DNA from: Deltaproteobacteria bacterium
GTDB taxonomy: Bacteria > Desulfobacterota > RBG-13-43-22
Assembly: GCA_016208255.1 (NCBI GenBank)
Contig: JACQYK010000121.1
Span: forward strand, 1-38,943
DNA length: 38,943 nucleotides
Direction of reading: 5' to 3'
Shown here: positions 17,395 to 25,746 of the stretch, piece after piece
How positions within the stretch are numbered: the stretch's first letter is position 1
Layout: every line of letters begins with the position of its first letter
Position numbers and translations under genes: made by a program
The notes under the pieces: generated by a model
Told to the model about the DNA's origin: nothing
The model's input: only the letters and a program-made list of their open reading frames with translations
Database searches by the model: none

Positions 17395-18372
17395 CTATTT
17401 ATTTTGTCTCTCCTTCGCCATCCGGGCGGCACCCAGGATACCGCTTTTTTCACCCAAAGAGGAAATTCGGATGGAGATTAATTTTGAATCAGCCATTGTC
17501 AATCGTTTATTAAATTCTTTTTCCAAATATGGCAAGAAAATAGTGGAAGCCTTACTGAGGCCTCCCCCCAGAATCACCCCTTCCAGGAGCAGGGTATGGA
17601 CCATATTGGCCAGAGCAATCCCGAGATAACGCCCCAGGTCGGCAAAAAGAGAGATACAAAAAGGGTCTCCTCTTCGAGCCGCCTCATAAACGACTTTGGC
17701 TGTAAGAGGTTTTGTTTTATGGTTGAGCAATTCCCCCAGGAGGGTGGGAATCTTTTTATCCAAACCTTTTTGGGCTCTTTTAACTAAATGGGAGGCTGAA
17801 GCCAGGGTCTCCAGACAACCCCGGTTACCACAGCCGCACGGTTCTCCCCGAGGTTCAATGGTGACATGACCGAATTCCGGGCCGCTGCCCTGATTGCCGA
17901 ACCAGGGCCTACCATTGAGGAACAAACCACTTCCCACGCCGGTTCCCAGGGTCAAACAGACAAAATTCTGGAAGTCTTGTCCGGCCCCGATCCATTTTTC
18001 CCCATAAGTGACTACATTGGCATCCTTATCCATAAAGGTCGGGATCCCTGCCTCTTCAGCAATCAATTGGGCCAGAGGGACTTCATTCCAATCCGGAAGA
18101 TTAGGGGAATGTTTTATTATTCCCTGGGCCCGGTCGATAACCCCAGGGGCTCCTATTCCTATTAAATTGGGTTTAGATCCAAATTGTGTATATATTTTAA
18201 CTAATTTTTTTATTATTTTCACAATACGCTTTAAGGCTTTTTGTCTTCCCAATTCAGCGCTGGTTAAAAAGTTTTTGGACAGAAGTATATTCCCTTGTGG
18301 GTCAACAAGACCTGTTTTAATCCTGGTTCCACCAAGATCGATCCCCAGGATTTTATCTGAATTTGAGGACAC
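17395..18372 (-). CDS. ROK-family sugar kinase (glucokinase-like)
   Basis: A 325-residue ROK protein starting at GTG 18372 with AAAGGA upstream. The phosphate-1 motif ILGIDLGGTRIKTGLVD opens the protein; FMDKDANVVTYGEKWIGAG and LGTGVGSGLFLNGRPW follow; GPEFGHVTIEP with the ROK His and the zinc motif CGCGNRGCLETLAS complete the signature. Family members phosphorylate glucose, mannose, N-acetylmannosamine or similar sugars with ATP. No helix-turn-helix precedes the kinase domain, so it is an enzyme and not a ROK repressor. The glucokinase label is the commonest for such proteins but is not proved. Confidence 0.88.
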   Translation of the reverse strand: MSSNSDKILGIDLGGTRIKTGLVDPQGNILLSKNFLTSAELGRQKALKRIVKIIKKLVKIYTQFGSKPNLIGIGAPGVIDRAQGIIKHSPNLPDWNEVPLAQLIAEEAGIPTFMDKDANVVTYGEKWIGAGQDFQNFVCLTLGTGVGSGLFLNGRPWFGNQGSGPEFGHVTIEPRGEPCGCGNRGCLETLASASHLVKRAQKGLDKKIPTLLGELLNHKTKPLTAKVVYEAARRGDPFCISLFADLGRYLGIALANMVHTLLLEGVILGGGLSKASTIFLPYLEKEFNKRLTMADSKLISIRISSLGEKSGILGAARMAKERQNK

Positions 18373-18852
18373 CGGCAGTCCTTTCTGTTATAAGTTATTT
18401 TCTGTGAACGGGGAAAGGCAATAAAGCTTTTCCGGTATCATTTATCATTTTTTTGTTTTTAATGCCAGAGGCTATTTATTTTCCTTTAAACCCTCATGCC
18501 CCGACTTTGGGGGGGTGACACCACCAGTCCGGTCGACCCGGTCGGCCCGCTCGAGCCTCTCGATCCGCTCGGCCCGCTCGACTTTGACGAGCTTTTGAAT
18601 AGGCATCCCCTCCGACTCCTTCCAGGAGTCGGACCGCAAGCCGGGACATGAAAATAGTCCGGATCAACGAGTTGCCCCGAAACCTATTGTCTGACTAAAG
18701 CCCCTTTTATTATTGTAACCTGTTGAAATAAAATATATTTATAAGAAAAATATATTTATAAGAAAAAAATTCCAGTAAAAAATTGATTATGGTTGACAGG
18801 TGTTTTTTTTTCTGGTAATACTGCCCAATAAAAAAAATAGGGACTGAATTCT
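18373..18852. repeat. Gene-free stretch with inverted repeat modules
   Basis: Bases 18494-18655 hold, in inverted orientation, the repeat modules seen at 41-130, 222-304 and 3244-3334: CATGCCCCGACTTTGG...TGACACCACC, several GCTCGA/TCGAGC hairpins, CCGACTCCTTCCAGGAGTCGG, and GGGACATGAAAATAG. Bases 18725-18770 repeat AAATATATTTATAAGAAAAA twice in tandem. No gene is supported. Confidence 0.65.
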
Positions 18853-18991
18853 ATGAAAATAGCTTGGGGAATATTTTCGGGGATACTCGGCCATGTGTAC
18901 CGTACCTTTAGTCTAATAATTCAGTTCATGAGATCTCGGTTAATTCTCTTGGAGATAGTTGATGGATTTGATGAGAAAATAGGTGATAATT

Positions 18992-19591
18992 ATGAAAAAT
19001 TATTATATAAAAAAATCATGGATCTGTTTTGGTCTACTAAGTTTGTTAAGCGTAAATGGCTCCTATTTCTTGTTGACGGATCAGGTTCAATCCGATCAAA
19101 AACAGTATTCCAACCCGGTTGACCTGCCGCTAAACCTCTTTGATGAAAGCTTCTCTTATTTAACCCTAACCCCCAAAGAAAAAAAAGTTTCAGTTTCTAC
19201 CTACGATCACTGGATCCGGGCCGCCTGCCGCAGACATGCCTTGGATCCAGCCCTGGTCAAGGCTGTGATCCACGCTGAATCCCGATTTGATCCTCAGGCC
19301 GTTTCCCCAAAGGGCGCAGTGGGATTGATGCAGATAGACCCTATTACGGTCAGGGAATTAGGGATTAAGGATCCCTTCAACCCTAAGCATAATATAGATG
19401 GCGGAGTCCGATACCTTAAGGAATTATTAGAAACCTTTGAGGGCGACAAAAAACTGGCTCTGGCCGCTTACAATGCCGGCCCCAACCAGGTTTATCGTCA
19501 TAATGGGGTTCCTCCTTTTAAAGATACCAAGAAATATATCAATCAAGTTTTCCGCTATCTGTCCTATTATCAAAACAACCGGACCAGTTAA
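18992..19591 (+). CDS. Lytic transglycosylase (SLT domain)
   Basis: A 199-residue exported protein from ATG 18992, preceded by AGGTGA at five bases. A hydrophobic signal or anchor segment (WICFGLLSLLSV) is followed by a linker and an SLT domain from about residue 70. The catalytic Glu lies in VIHAESRFDPQAVSPKGAVG (about residue 96), with GLMQI, NIDGGVRYLKELL and LAAYNAGPNQV completing the fold. It cleaves peptidoglycan glycan strands to 1,6-anhydro products. The lnt gene starts about 45 bp downstream on the same strand. Confidence 0.9.
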   Translation: MKNYYIKKSWICFGLLSLLSVNGSYFLLTDQVQSDQKQYSNPVDLPLNLFDESFSYLTLTPKEKKVSVSTYDHWIRAACRRHALDPALVKAVIHAESRFDPQAVSPKGAVGLMQIDPITVRELGIKDPFNPKHNIDGGVRYLKELLETFEGDKKLALAAYNAGPNQVYRHNGVPPFKDTKKYINQVFRYLSYYQNNRTS

Positions 19592-19636
19592 AATCTTTCG
19601 TCTTCCCTTAGCAGGTCTTTTTGTCCGACCAATCCA

Positions 19637-21223
19637 GTGAGCGATAAGATTAAGCACTTATTTTCAATGAGAAAATTAATCAGCAATCACTCCAGCAGGC
19701 AGTTTCTTCTGATATTGATCAGTGCAGTCCTGCTTATCTTTTCCTTTCCCAGGTTTTCCTGGTCTTTCCTGGCCTGGGTGGCCCTGGTTCCCTTGTTTAA
19801 AGCCTTGGATGAAAAACCGCCCGGGCAAAGGTTTCGTCTGGGATATTTGACAGGGATACTCTGTTCTTTAGGGATTTTTTATTGGGTCACCCATTCTATG
19901 CGGCACTATGGGGGATTGAACCCGATAACCAGTTTTTCCATTCTTTTCTTAATGGTATTTTATCTGGCCCTCTATTTCGGTGTCTTTGCCTGGCTTTGGG
20001 GTTTCTATCCAGGGAAAGGATTCTTTTCTTTATTCTGGGCCCCTTCGGTCTGGGTCGGGCTGGAACTCATCAGGGCCCGTCTATTAAGCGGTTTTCCCTG
20101 GGCTTTATTAGGCCACTCTCAATCTAATTATCTGCCGGTTATCCAGATAGCCGAGATAAGCGGTGTCTATGGGATCTCTTTCCTGATCGTCCTGGTTAAT
20201 CAGACCCTTTACCGGCTCTTCTGGGTTGATGATCCTTTCCGGGGATGGTCCAGGAAGTGGAAAGAAGCGGTTTTTACACTCTTTTTATTCGCCTTGACCC
20301 TTGGCTTCGGTTATTATTCTTTAATGAGTCAGGCGCAAAAGGATCAACAGGTCCCGGCTTTAAGAGTAGCGGTTATTCAAGGGAATATCGATCAGTCTTT
20401 AAAATGGGACCCTGCTTATCAGGAAGAAACCATAAGAATTTATCGAGACCTTTCCCTGGAAATGCTACCCAGGAATCCTGAATTGGTCATCTGGCCGGAA
20501 ACAGCGGTCCCCTTCTATTTTTTACATGAAAACCGTTTCACCCCCGGTTTGTTTCAATTAACCCGGGAAGGTCAAGCCCACCTTTTGTTCGGCAGTCCGG
20601 CCCTGAGCCATTGGCAGCGGGAAACCTATTATTATAATAGAGCTTATCTGTTAAGTCCGGAAGGCCGCATCCACTTTTATGATAAAGTCCATCTGGTTCC
20701 TTTCGGGGAATATATTCCCTTGAAACGGTTCCTGCCCTTTGTGGGAAAAATGGTCCAAGCCATCGGGGATTTCAGTCCGGGAAAAGGCAGTTACGGATTA
20801 CCCCATCCCAAGGGTAAAATAGGGGTCCTGATTTGTTTTGAAACCATTTTCCCGGAATTAAGCCGGGCCTTCAACCGGGAGGGGTGCCGGATCCTGGTTA
20901 ATATGACCAATGACGCCTGGTTCGGTAAGACATCCGCTCCTTATCAACACCTGTCCATGCTTGTTTTTCGGGCTGTGGAAAACAGAGTCTGGGTTGCCAG
21001 GGCGGCCAATACCGGCTTCAGTGCCGTCATCGATTCTTCCGGACGGATCGTCCAAAGGATTCCCTTGTTTCAAACCGGAAGGATTTATGCTAATATCCCC
21101 CTTCGGGGAGAAAAGACTTTTTATGCCGAACACGGTGATTGGATGATCATTCTTTGCGGGATTATTTTTCTGGCCGGGATAGTGATGGCGGGGATTAAAT
21201 ATCAAAGGAGAGGGAAACGATGA
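19637..21223 (+). CDS. lnt: Apolipoprotein N-acyltransferase
   Basis: A 528-residue inner-membrane enzyme that adds the third acyl chain to lipoproteins. N-terminal hydrophobic helices (about residues 20-230) precede a nitrilase-like domain. The catalytic triad is visible: Glu in IWPETAVPF (about 287), Lys in YDKVHLVPFGEYIPL (about 350) and Cys in VLICFETIFPE (about 400). The GTG start at 19637 and an ATG at 19667 are both possible; neither has a clear ribosome-binding site. The stop overlaps the prfB start (ATGA), so the two are translationally coupled. Confidence 0.93.
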   Translation: MSDKIKHLFSMRKLISNHSSRQFLLILISAVLLIFSFPRFSWSFLAWVALVPLFKALDEKPPGQRFRLGYLTGILCSLGIFYWVTHSMRHYGGLNPITSFSILFLMVFYLALYFGVFAWLWGFYPGKGFFSLFWAPSVWVGLELIRARLLSGFPWALLGHSQSNYLPVIQIAEISGVYGISFLIVLVNQTLYRLFWVDDPFRGWSRKWKEAVFTLFLFALTLGFGYYSLMSQAQKDQQVPALRVAVIQGNIDQSLKWDPAYQEETIRIYRDLSLEMLPRNPELVIWPETAVPFYFLHENRFTPGLFQLTREGQAHLLFGSPALSHWQRETYYYNRAYLLSPEGRIHFYDKVHLVPFGEYIPLKRFLPFVGKMVQAIGDFSPGKGSYGLPHPKGKIGVLICFETIFPELSRAFNREGCRILVNMTNDAWFGKTSAPYQHLSMLVFRAVENRVWVARAANTGFSAVIDSSGRIVQRIPLFQTGRIYANIPLRGEKTFYAEHGDWMIILCGIIFLAGIVMAGIKYQRRGKR

Positions 21224-22306
21224 AAGAAGACCTTTTACGTTATAAGGATAAATTAATTAAATTAGGGGACTATCTTTGACCTGAAGACCAAACAGGAGCG
21301 TCTGGCTGCAGTGGAAAAGATGATTGCCCAGAACAACCTCTGGGACAATCCGGATCAAGCCAAAGTTCTCTTGAAAGAAAGGGGAAAACTCAGCCAGGCT
21401 ATTTCCGAGTGGCAGAAAGCTCAAGCACAGCTTGAAGAAGCAGAGATCTATTATGACCTGGCTTTGGCAGAAGAAGACCAGGAGACCCTGTCGGAAGTTC
21501 AAACCCGCCTCAAAGATCTTGAAAGACTCCTGGCCCAATTGGAGTTCAATAAGCTTCTTTCCGGAGAGGAGGATGCCTGTCATGCTATCATGGCCATCCA
21601 CGCCGGTGCCGGGGGCACTGAAGCCCAGGATTGGGCCGAGATGCTTCTCCGAATGTATCTTCGGTGGAGTGAACGAAAGGGATTTAAAACAGAGATAATC
21701 GATCAATTACCAGGAGATGAAGCTGGAATTAAAAGTGTCACTTTCACCATTGAAGGGAAATATGCTTACGGCTATCTTCGTTCGGAGAGCGGCATTCATC
21801 GTCTGGTCCGCATTTCTCCTTTTGATGCCGGAGGGCGTCGGCATACCTCTTTTGCCTCCGTTTTCGTCTATCCGGAAGTGGAAGACGACATCCTGATTGA
21901 GATCAATGAATCGGACGTCCGAGTGGACACCTTCCGGGCCAGCGGGGCCGGTGGCCAACATGTCAACAAGACCAGCTCGGCTATCCGCTTGACCCACCTG
22001 CCGACAGGTATTGTCGTTCAATGCCAGAATGAGAAATCCCAGCATCGCAACAAGGAAATGGCCTTCAAGGTTTTGAAATCGAGACTCTATGAATTAGAAC
22101 TGGAAAAGAAAGAAGAAAAGAAAAGAGAGATCCACGAAGGGCAGGCCGACATCGCCTGGGGAAGTCAGATCCGTTCCTATACCCTGGCCCCCTACCGGCT
22201 GGTGAAGGATCACCGGACTCAATTGGAGATAGGGAATGTGGATGAGGTCCTGGACGGAGGGATCGATCCCTTTATTGAGGCCTTTTTATGGTTGAAGAAG
22301 AAATGA
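21220..22306 (+). CDS. prfB: Peptide chain release factor 2, with programmed +1 frameshift
   Basis: Recognises UGA/UAA stops and releases the peptide. The start ATG overlaps the lnt stop. The zero frame reads 19 codons to CTT TGA C at 21274-21280; skipping the T at 21277 continues as DLKTKQERLAAVEKM and gives about 361 residues, normal for RF2. AGGGGA, eight bases before the CTT, is the Shine-Dalgarno-like stimulator known for this site. The SPF tripeptide that reads UGA (RISPFDAGGRRHTSF) and the catalytic GGQ (RASGAGGQHVNKTSSA) are present. The product autoregulates: low RF2 favours the shift. Confidence 0.97.
21264..21280 (+). promoter_or_regulatory. RF2 programmed +1 frameshift site
   Basis: AGGGGACTATCTTTGAC: internal Shine-Dalgarno-like AGGGGA, slippery CTT, in-frame TGA with C as the following base. 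This matches the well-known prfB recoding element. Confidence 0.95.
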
Positions 22307-22661
22307 TTGTGCGTGTTAAAGGTTTTTCTTCGGAAAAGAATTGTTCCGACAGGGAACCTGTAAACCGGAATGTGTCATGGACTCGTAAAAAGTCGTCACC
22401 CCGGCGAAAGCCGGGGTCCAGAGCATTATAACTACTTAAAAAACAATGGATTCCGGCTTTAGCTCGACCTCCTTTGGAGGTCTCTTAATAGAGGTCGGTA
22501 TTCGGCAGCCGAATGGATGCCTCTTCAAAAGCTCGACGAAGTCGAGCGGATCGAGCGGCCCGACCGACCGGAATGACGAATTTGGGCTTTCGGCGACTTT
22601 TTACGAACTTGTCACATGTAACTCGTAACCCTTAACCAGAAAAATATAACATGAGGAAACG
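22307..22661. repeat. Gene-free stretch with palindromic repeats
   Basis: Contains CACCCCGG-CGAAAG-CCGGGGTCC near 22398-22420, GACCTCC-TTT-GGAGGTC near 22465-22482, and GCTCGACGAAGTCGAGC plus GGATCGAGCGGCCCGACC near 22528-22565, again matching 41-110. GTAAAAAGTCGTCA near 22386 and CGACTTTTTACGAACT near 22596 form the outer inverted repeat, so 22380-22612 may be one composite element. Confidence 0.6.
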
Positions 22662-23426
22662 ATGAGCTACCAATACATTCAATTGGAGATAAAGGAGGGA
22701 TTGGCAACGATTATTTTAAATCGTGAACCAGTCAATGTGCTCAATATCGTCATGATGAAGGAAATCAACCAGGCCTTGGATTCCTTGAAAGATGAAAAAT
22801 TTAAGCTCCTTTTATTCAAGTCCAGGGGGAAAGCCTTTTCCGCCGGGGTGGATGTGGGTGAACATCTTGGAGACCAGGTGGAAGAGATGATCGAGGTCTT
22901 TCACGGAATCTTCCGACGGATGGATGCCTTACCGGCTATTTCCATAGCTTCGGTTCAGGGGGCAGCCCTGGGGGGCGGCTGCGAGCTGGCTTTATACTGC
23001 GATCTGGTTCTGGCTTCGGATAAGGCCAAGTTCGGCCAACCGGAAATCCAGGTGGGGGTCTTCCCCCCCATCGCCGCCTTGATATTTCCGCGGATAACCG
23101 GCCGGAAGAAGGCTTTGGAATTGATCCTGTCAGGAGAAACGATCAATGCCCAGGAGGCCTTGAACCTGGGACTGATCAACCAAGTGGTTCCCCATGAGAC
23201 GCTGGATGAGGAACTGGAGAAGTTCTGTGGAAAGTTTCTCCCTCTGAGCGGTCTGGTTTTGGCTTTAACCAAAAAAGCCTTCAATGCCGGATTGATGGAC
23301 AACCAGGACCAGGGGTTGAAGGCCATCGAAAAGATTTATCTGCAGGAACTGATGAAGACCCAGGATGCCGAAGAAGGGCTGAAGGCCTTTCTGGAGAAGA
23401 GGAAGCCGGTTTGGAAGGAAGAATAA
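22662..23426 (+). CDS. Crotonase-family hydratase, resembling cyclohexa-1,5-diene-1-carbonyl-CoA hydratase
   Basis: A 254-residue enoyl-CoA hydratase/isomerase superfamily protein; ATG with GAGGAAACG upstream. The oxyanion-hole segment GKAFSAGVDVGEH and the second segment SVQGAALGGGCELALYCDLV, with Glu in GGGCE, are intact, and the second acid is in KFGQPEIQVGVFPP. The AGVDVGEH...VEEMIEVFHGIFRRMDALP and FGQPEIQVGVFPPIAALIFPR stretches look, from memory of the family, like dienoyl-CoA hydratases of anaerobic benzoyl-CoA degradation (Dch/BamR). No other bam gene is nearby, so a general hydratase role remains possible. A copy of its last 39 codons lies at 25302-25418. Confidence 0.85.
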   Translation: MSYQYIQLEIKEGLATIILNREPVNVLNIVMMKEINQALDSLKDEKFKLLLFKSRGKAFSAGVDVGEHLGDQVEEMIEVFHGIFRRMDALPAISIASVQGAALGGGCELALYCDLVLASDKAKFGQPEIQVGVFPPIAALIFPRITGRKKALELILSGETINAQEALNLGLINQVVPHETLDEELEKFCGKFLPLSGLVLALTKKAFNAGLMDNQDQGLKAIEKIYLQELMKTQDAEEGLKAFLEKRKPVWKEE

Positions 23427-23438
23427 GTTCCTGACAAC

Positions 23439-23609
23439 ATGAACCTCCGTCTTCATAGCCTGCTGGGATCGGCCAACCAGAAAATCCATCTCCTGACTGA
23501 ACGATACCGGCCATCTGATTTTACCTCTATCCCCGGCTGCGAGGTCATCCTTCATACCGACGGCTCCCTGGCCATCACCGGGGTAAGGCCGTTAGTTAAT
23601 AAGGAATAA
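23439..23609 (+). CDS. Small open reading frame of unknown function
   Basis: A 56-residue frame, MNLRLHSLLGSANQKIHLLT to ...LAITGVRPLVNKE, starting 12 bp after the crotonase stop and in the same frame. It reads like protein, mixed hydrophobic and charged with no low complexity, but I do not recognise it and its ribosome-binding site is weak. It may be a small gene translated with the crotonase or the tail of a decayed gene. Confidence 0.35.
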   Translation: MNLRLHSLLGSANQKIHLLTERYRPSDFTSIPGCEVILHTDGSLAITGVRPLVNKE

Positions 23610-23801
23610 AATTCTTCTCAAAATGGCAAAAATTTTTTGCCACTAAGGTACTAAGACACAAAGAAGGGCTTAATTTCATGAGGGTTAAACAAACATGAAA
23701 GCTTTATGCATTTCTTCGTGCCTTCGTATCTTCGTATCTTCGTGGTAGGCTTTTGGTTCCGGCTTGTCCGGGTTAGGGAATAAATAGTGGGTTCCGGATT
23801 G
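23610..23801. repeat. Spacer with CTAAGG.ACTAAGACACAAAG-type repeat
   Basis: TGCCACTAAGGTACTAAGAC near 23638 and CTTCGTGCCTTCGTATCTTC near 23716 are imperfect inverted copies. Elements of this wording are scattered in many bacterial genomes as intergenic repeats. No gene is seen. Confidence 0.45.
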
Positions 23802-24218
23802 TTATTGATTACCCGAGATAGATTCCGGGTTAGGATAGGGTAGTAACTTTAATCCGGCAATGAATCGATAATCGCTTTGATTTTTTGAAATAAATGGTTG
23901 ATCCAGGACCATGGCGGTTGATGCTATCAGGGCATCAGGAATCAGTAAACCATGACTTAAACGATATTGGCGGACAAGTCGAAGTGCAATATCACTCATG
24001 GCCTCGCTCAGTTTGATCACCCTGAAACGTTCCAAAAAGAGTTCGGTCTTATGAAGTTCGTTCTTATTTCGGCAACCTACAATTAATTCCATCTGTGTTA
24101 TTACACCTACCGCCATTTGAGACTGCTTTTCTATTTTCGCCAGACAGTCAATCGCTTCCTCGATTTGCAGGGCTGCATCAATCAGAATATCCGTATCAAA
24201 GATCGTAATCCCACTCAC
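23802..24218 (-). CDS. PIN-domain ribonuclease toxin (VapC type)
   Basis: A PIN-domain protein of about 138 residues. The acidic metal-binding residues are visible in FDTDILID (first Asp near the start), TQMELIVG (Glu), IPDALIAST (Asp) and the last acid in NQSDYRFI. VapC toxins cleave RNA, often initiator tRNA or rRNA. I place the start at GTG 24218, which overlaps the antitoxin stop as GTGA, a common coupled arrangement; a GTG at 24233 would add five residues. Its partner is the small protein at 24215-24457. Confidence 0.88.
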   Translation of the reverse strand: MSGITIFDTDILIDAALQIEEAIDCLAKIEKQSQMAVGVITQMELIVGCRNKNELHKTELFLERFRVIKLSEAMSDIALRLVRQYRLSHGLLIPDALIASTAMVLDQPFISKNQSDYRFIAGLKLLPYPNPESISGNQ

Positions 24219-24457
24219 AATTTGAGTCTCCACTCGCTTTTGCGGAGATTTTTGACCCAGGCCGTACTATCGCGCAACTCCTCGCGATCCCTCCACATTC
24301 CAATGAAAGGCTCATCCGCCAATTGGATTGGTCTCTGTTTTTTCACCGACCGCTTAATCGGGTAACAGCCTTTTAAAAAGGCCACAAAGTCAATAACTTT
24401 CTTCTGTGCCTTTGGGGGTAATGATGCAATTTCACGCATGATATTTTCAGTTTCCAT
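24215..24457 (-). CDS. Antitoxin, DUF2281/VapB-like
   Basis: An 80-residue protein with METENIMREIASLPPKAQKK followed by VIDFVAFLK, the helical signature of DUF2281-type antitoxins paired with PIN toxins, and a basic/aromatic C-terminus (MWRDREELRDSTAWVKNLRK) that would wrap the toxin. ATG 24457 has GAGG six bases upstream and is preferred over an in-frame start at 24508. It precedes and overlaps the toxin gene, the usual order. The pair would be autoregulated, but no operator is obvious. Confidence 0.85.
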   Translation of the reverse strand: METENIMREIASLPPKAQKKVIDFVAFLKGCYPIKRSVKKQRPIQLADEPFIGMWRDREELRDSTAWVKNLRKSEWRLKL

Positions 24458-24675
24458 AATTGACCTCATTTGGTTTAGCTGATTTCTGGAATTTCCGGCT
24501 TTATCCATCTAATGGCGATTAACGACTTACCCTTCATCTCATTTTTTATTTGGCAAAGATTATTGAATTTGGAGTATAAAATAGAGGAAAAGAGAGGTCA
24601 AGGTAAAAGTCTCCGTAGGTGAGGGGTTTGCCTGGCGGACCGGACTCCTGATCAGAAAGACGATCGTGTCTTTGT

Positions 24676-24764
24676 AGGGGAGGGGTTTACTCCCTCCCGT
24701 CAATATGGCGGCCTAAACACCACCCCCACACAATAATTTCGGGAGGGGGTAAACCCCTCCCCTA
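24676..24764. repeat. Inverted repeat, 26-bp arms
   Basis: GTAGGGGAGGGGTTTACTCC... at 24676-24701 and its reverse complement at 24739-24764 differ at one base; the loop is 37 bp. A partial copy of the arm (GTAGGTGAGGGGTTTGCC) lies near 24615. The element is a long hairpin and a probable small mobile or dispersed repeat. Confidence 0.7.
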
Positions 24765-24835
24765 CCGGAGGATATCCTCCCCTCTGTAACTCTGAGTGAA
24801 GTAAAGGATCTAAAGTTACACAAAAGGAATAACCT

Positions 24836-25000
24836 TTGGAATGGCTGATTGAAAATCCTAAGGATGGGAGGCTTCTGGCCCTGATCTCGGAATGGGAGTT
24901 TTTGGCCGGAGGGAAGGGCAGTGACGAAGGGAATGGTCCTTTCAATATCCGTCTCCCGGCCTATTATTTGGCCCTGCACTCGGTGACCAATGGGCAGTAG
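24836..25000 (+). pseudogene. Orphan coding-like fragment
   Basis: A 54-residue frame ([20 protein letters not shown] ... [18 protein letters not shown]) that looks like the interior of a larger enzyme: it has no proper start, a TAG stop and a protein-like composition. I do not recognise the family. It is followed by a visibly GC-richer block (about 25003-25200) of unlike base composition, so it was probably truncated by a recombination event. Confidence 0.3.
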
Positions 25001-25301
25001 GCGAAATTCATTCGCGGCGCTGACCGGCGGCGGGAGCCGTGCCAGCAAGCGCAGCTTGATGGTGCGGATTTCGCTGTCCGGTCCAGTGCCTTGTTCTGGC
25101 GCAAGGCGCCGGGACAAGGCGCTGGACGAAGTCAGCGCCGCGATTCTCGGCGACGCAGTCGCCGAGAACAAGGCCATGGGGCACCGCCAGTCGGATAAGG
25201 CGGATTGGAGTTATTGTCCTCCTATTTGGAAGGGTTATACATTTTCCTGAAGAAAAAAAGATCATCCCGTGGTTTGTATAAGCTGGGAGGATGCCTAGGC
25301 C

Positions 25302-25418
25302 CAGGGATTGAAAGCCATCGAAACAATTTATCTGCAGGAATTGATGAAGACCCAGGATGCCGAAGAAGGGTTGAAGGCCTTTCTGGAGAAGAGGAAACCG
25401 ATTTGGAAGGAAAAATAA
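25302..25418 (+). pseudogene. Duplicated 3' end of a crotonase gene
   Basis: Reads QGLKAIETIYLQELMKTQDA then EEGLKAFLEKRKPIWKEK and stop, nearly the same as the last 39 codons of the crotonase at 22662-23426 (differences at a few residues, such as IEK to IET and KPVWKEE to KPIWKEK). No upstream part of the gene is present. It is a remnant of a second copy, from duplication or from recombination between paralogues. Confidence 0.8.
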
Positions 25419-25527
25419 GGAGAAAAAATCCCCTTTTGCCCAATCTCTTGGTCAGTCTAAAATTTCAATCCTCGAAATATTATATGGTCCTGAACAGAAG
25501 TTGGGTTGACGGCTTGTGTCAAGATAA

Positions 25528-25671
25528 CTTTCTTGCGACTTCACACCTATAGACTTCGGTCTGGCATTTGCCAAAGAGCTCTCCCGCCTGACACAGAAGA
25601 AGATTGTTACCACCGGTCAGAAAGTCTACCAATTTCTCCGGTTAAAAAGTAGTCCAGAGCGACCGGTTTAA
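25528..25671 (+). pseudogene. Orphan coding-like fragment
   Basis: A 47-residue frame without a start codon: DFGLAFAKELSRLTQKKIVT ... QKVYQFLRLKSSPERPV, stop. It looks like the C-terminal end of a lost gene. I do not recognise it. With 24836-25000 and 25302-25418 it marks this kilobase as a degraded region. Confidence 0.3.
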
Positions 25672-25746
25672 AACCTACCAAGATTCTTTTCTTTCTTCTT
25701 CTGCCTAATATTTTCTTAGCCAAATCTTATCAGATAATTGAGCCAT

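Noticed and set aside
18853..19122. 89-residue frame overlapping the lytic transglycosylase start
   Set aside because: It overlaps a convincing gene in another frame by about 130 bp, lacks a ribosome-binding site and resembles no family.
24713..25177. 154-residue minus-strand frame across the degraded region
   Set aside because: It crosses the inverted repeat, the GC-rich block and the opposite-strand fragment; composition is Arg/Pro/Ser-rich as in antisense frames.
25008..25250. Frames on both strands in the GC-rich block
   Set aside because: Arg-rich, no family resemblance and no start signals; probably non-coding foreign DNA.
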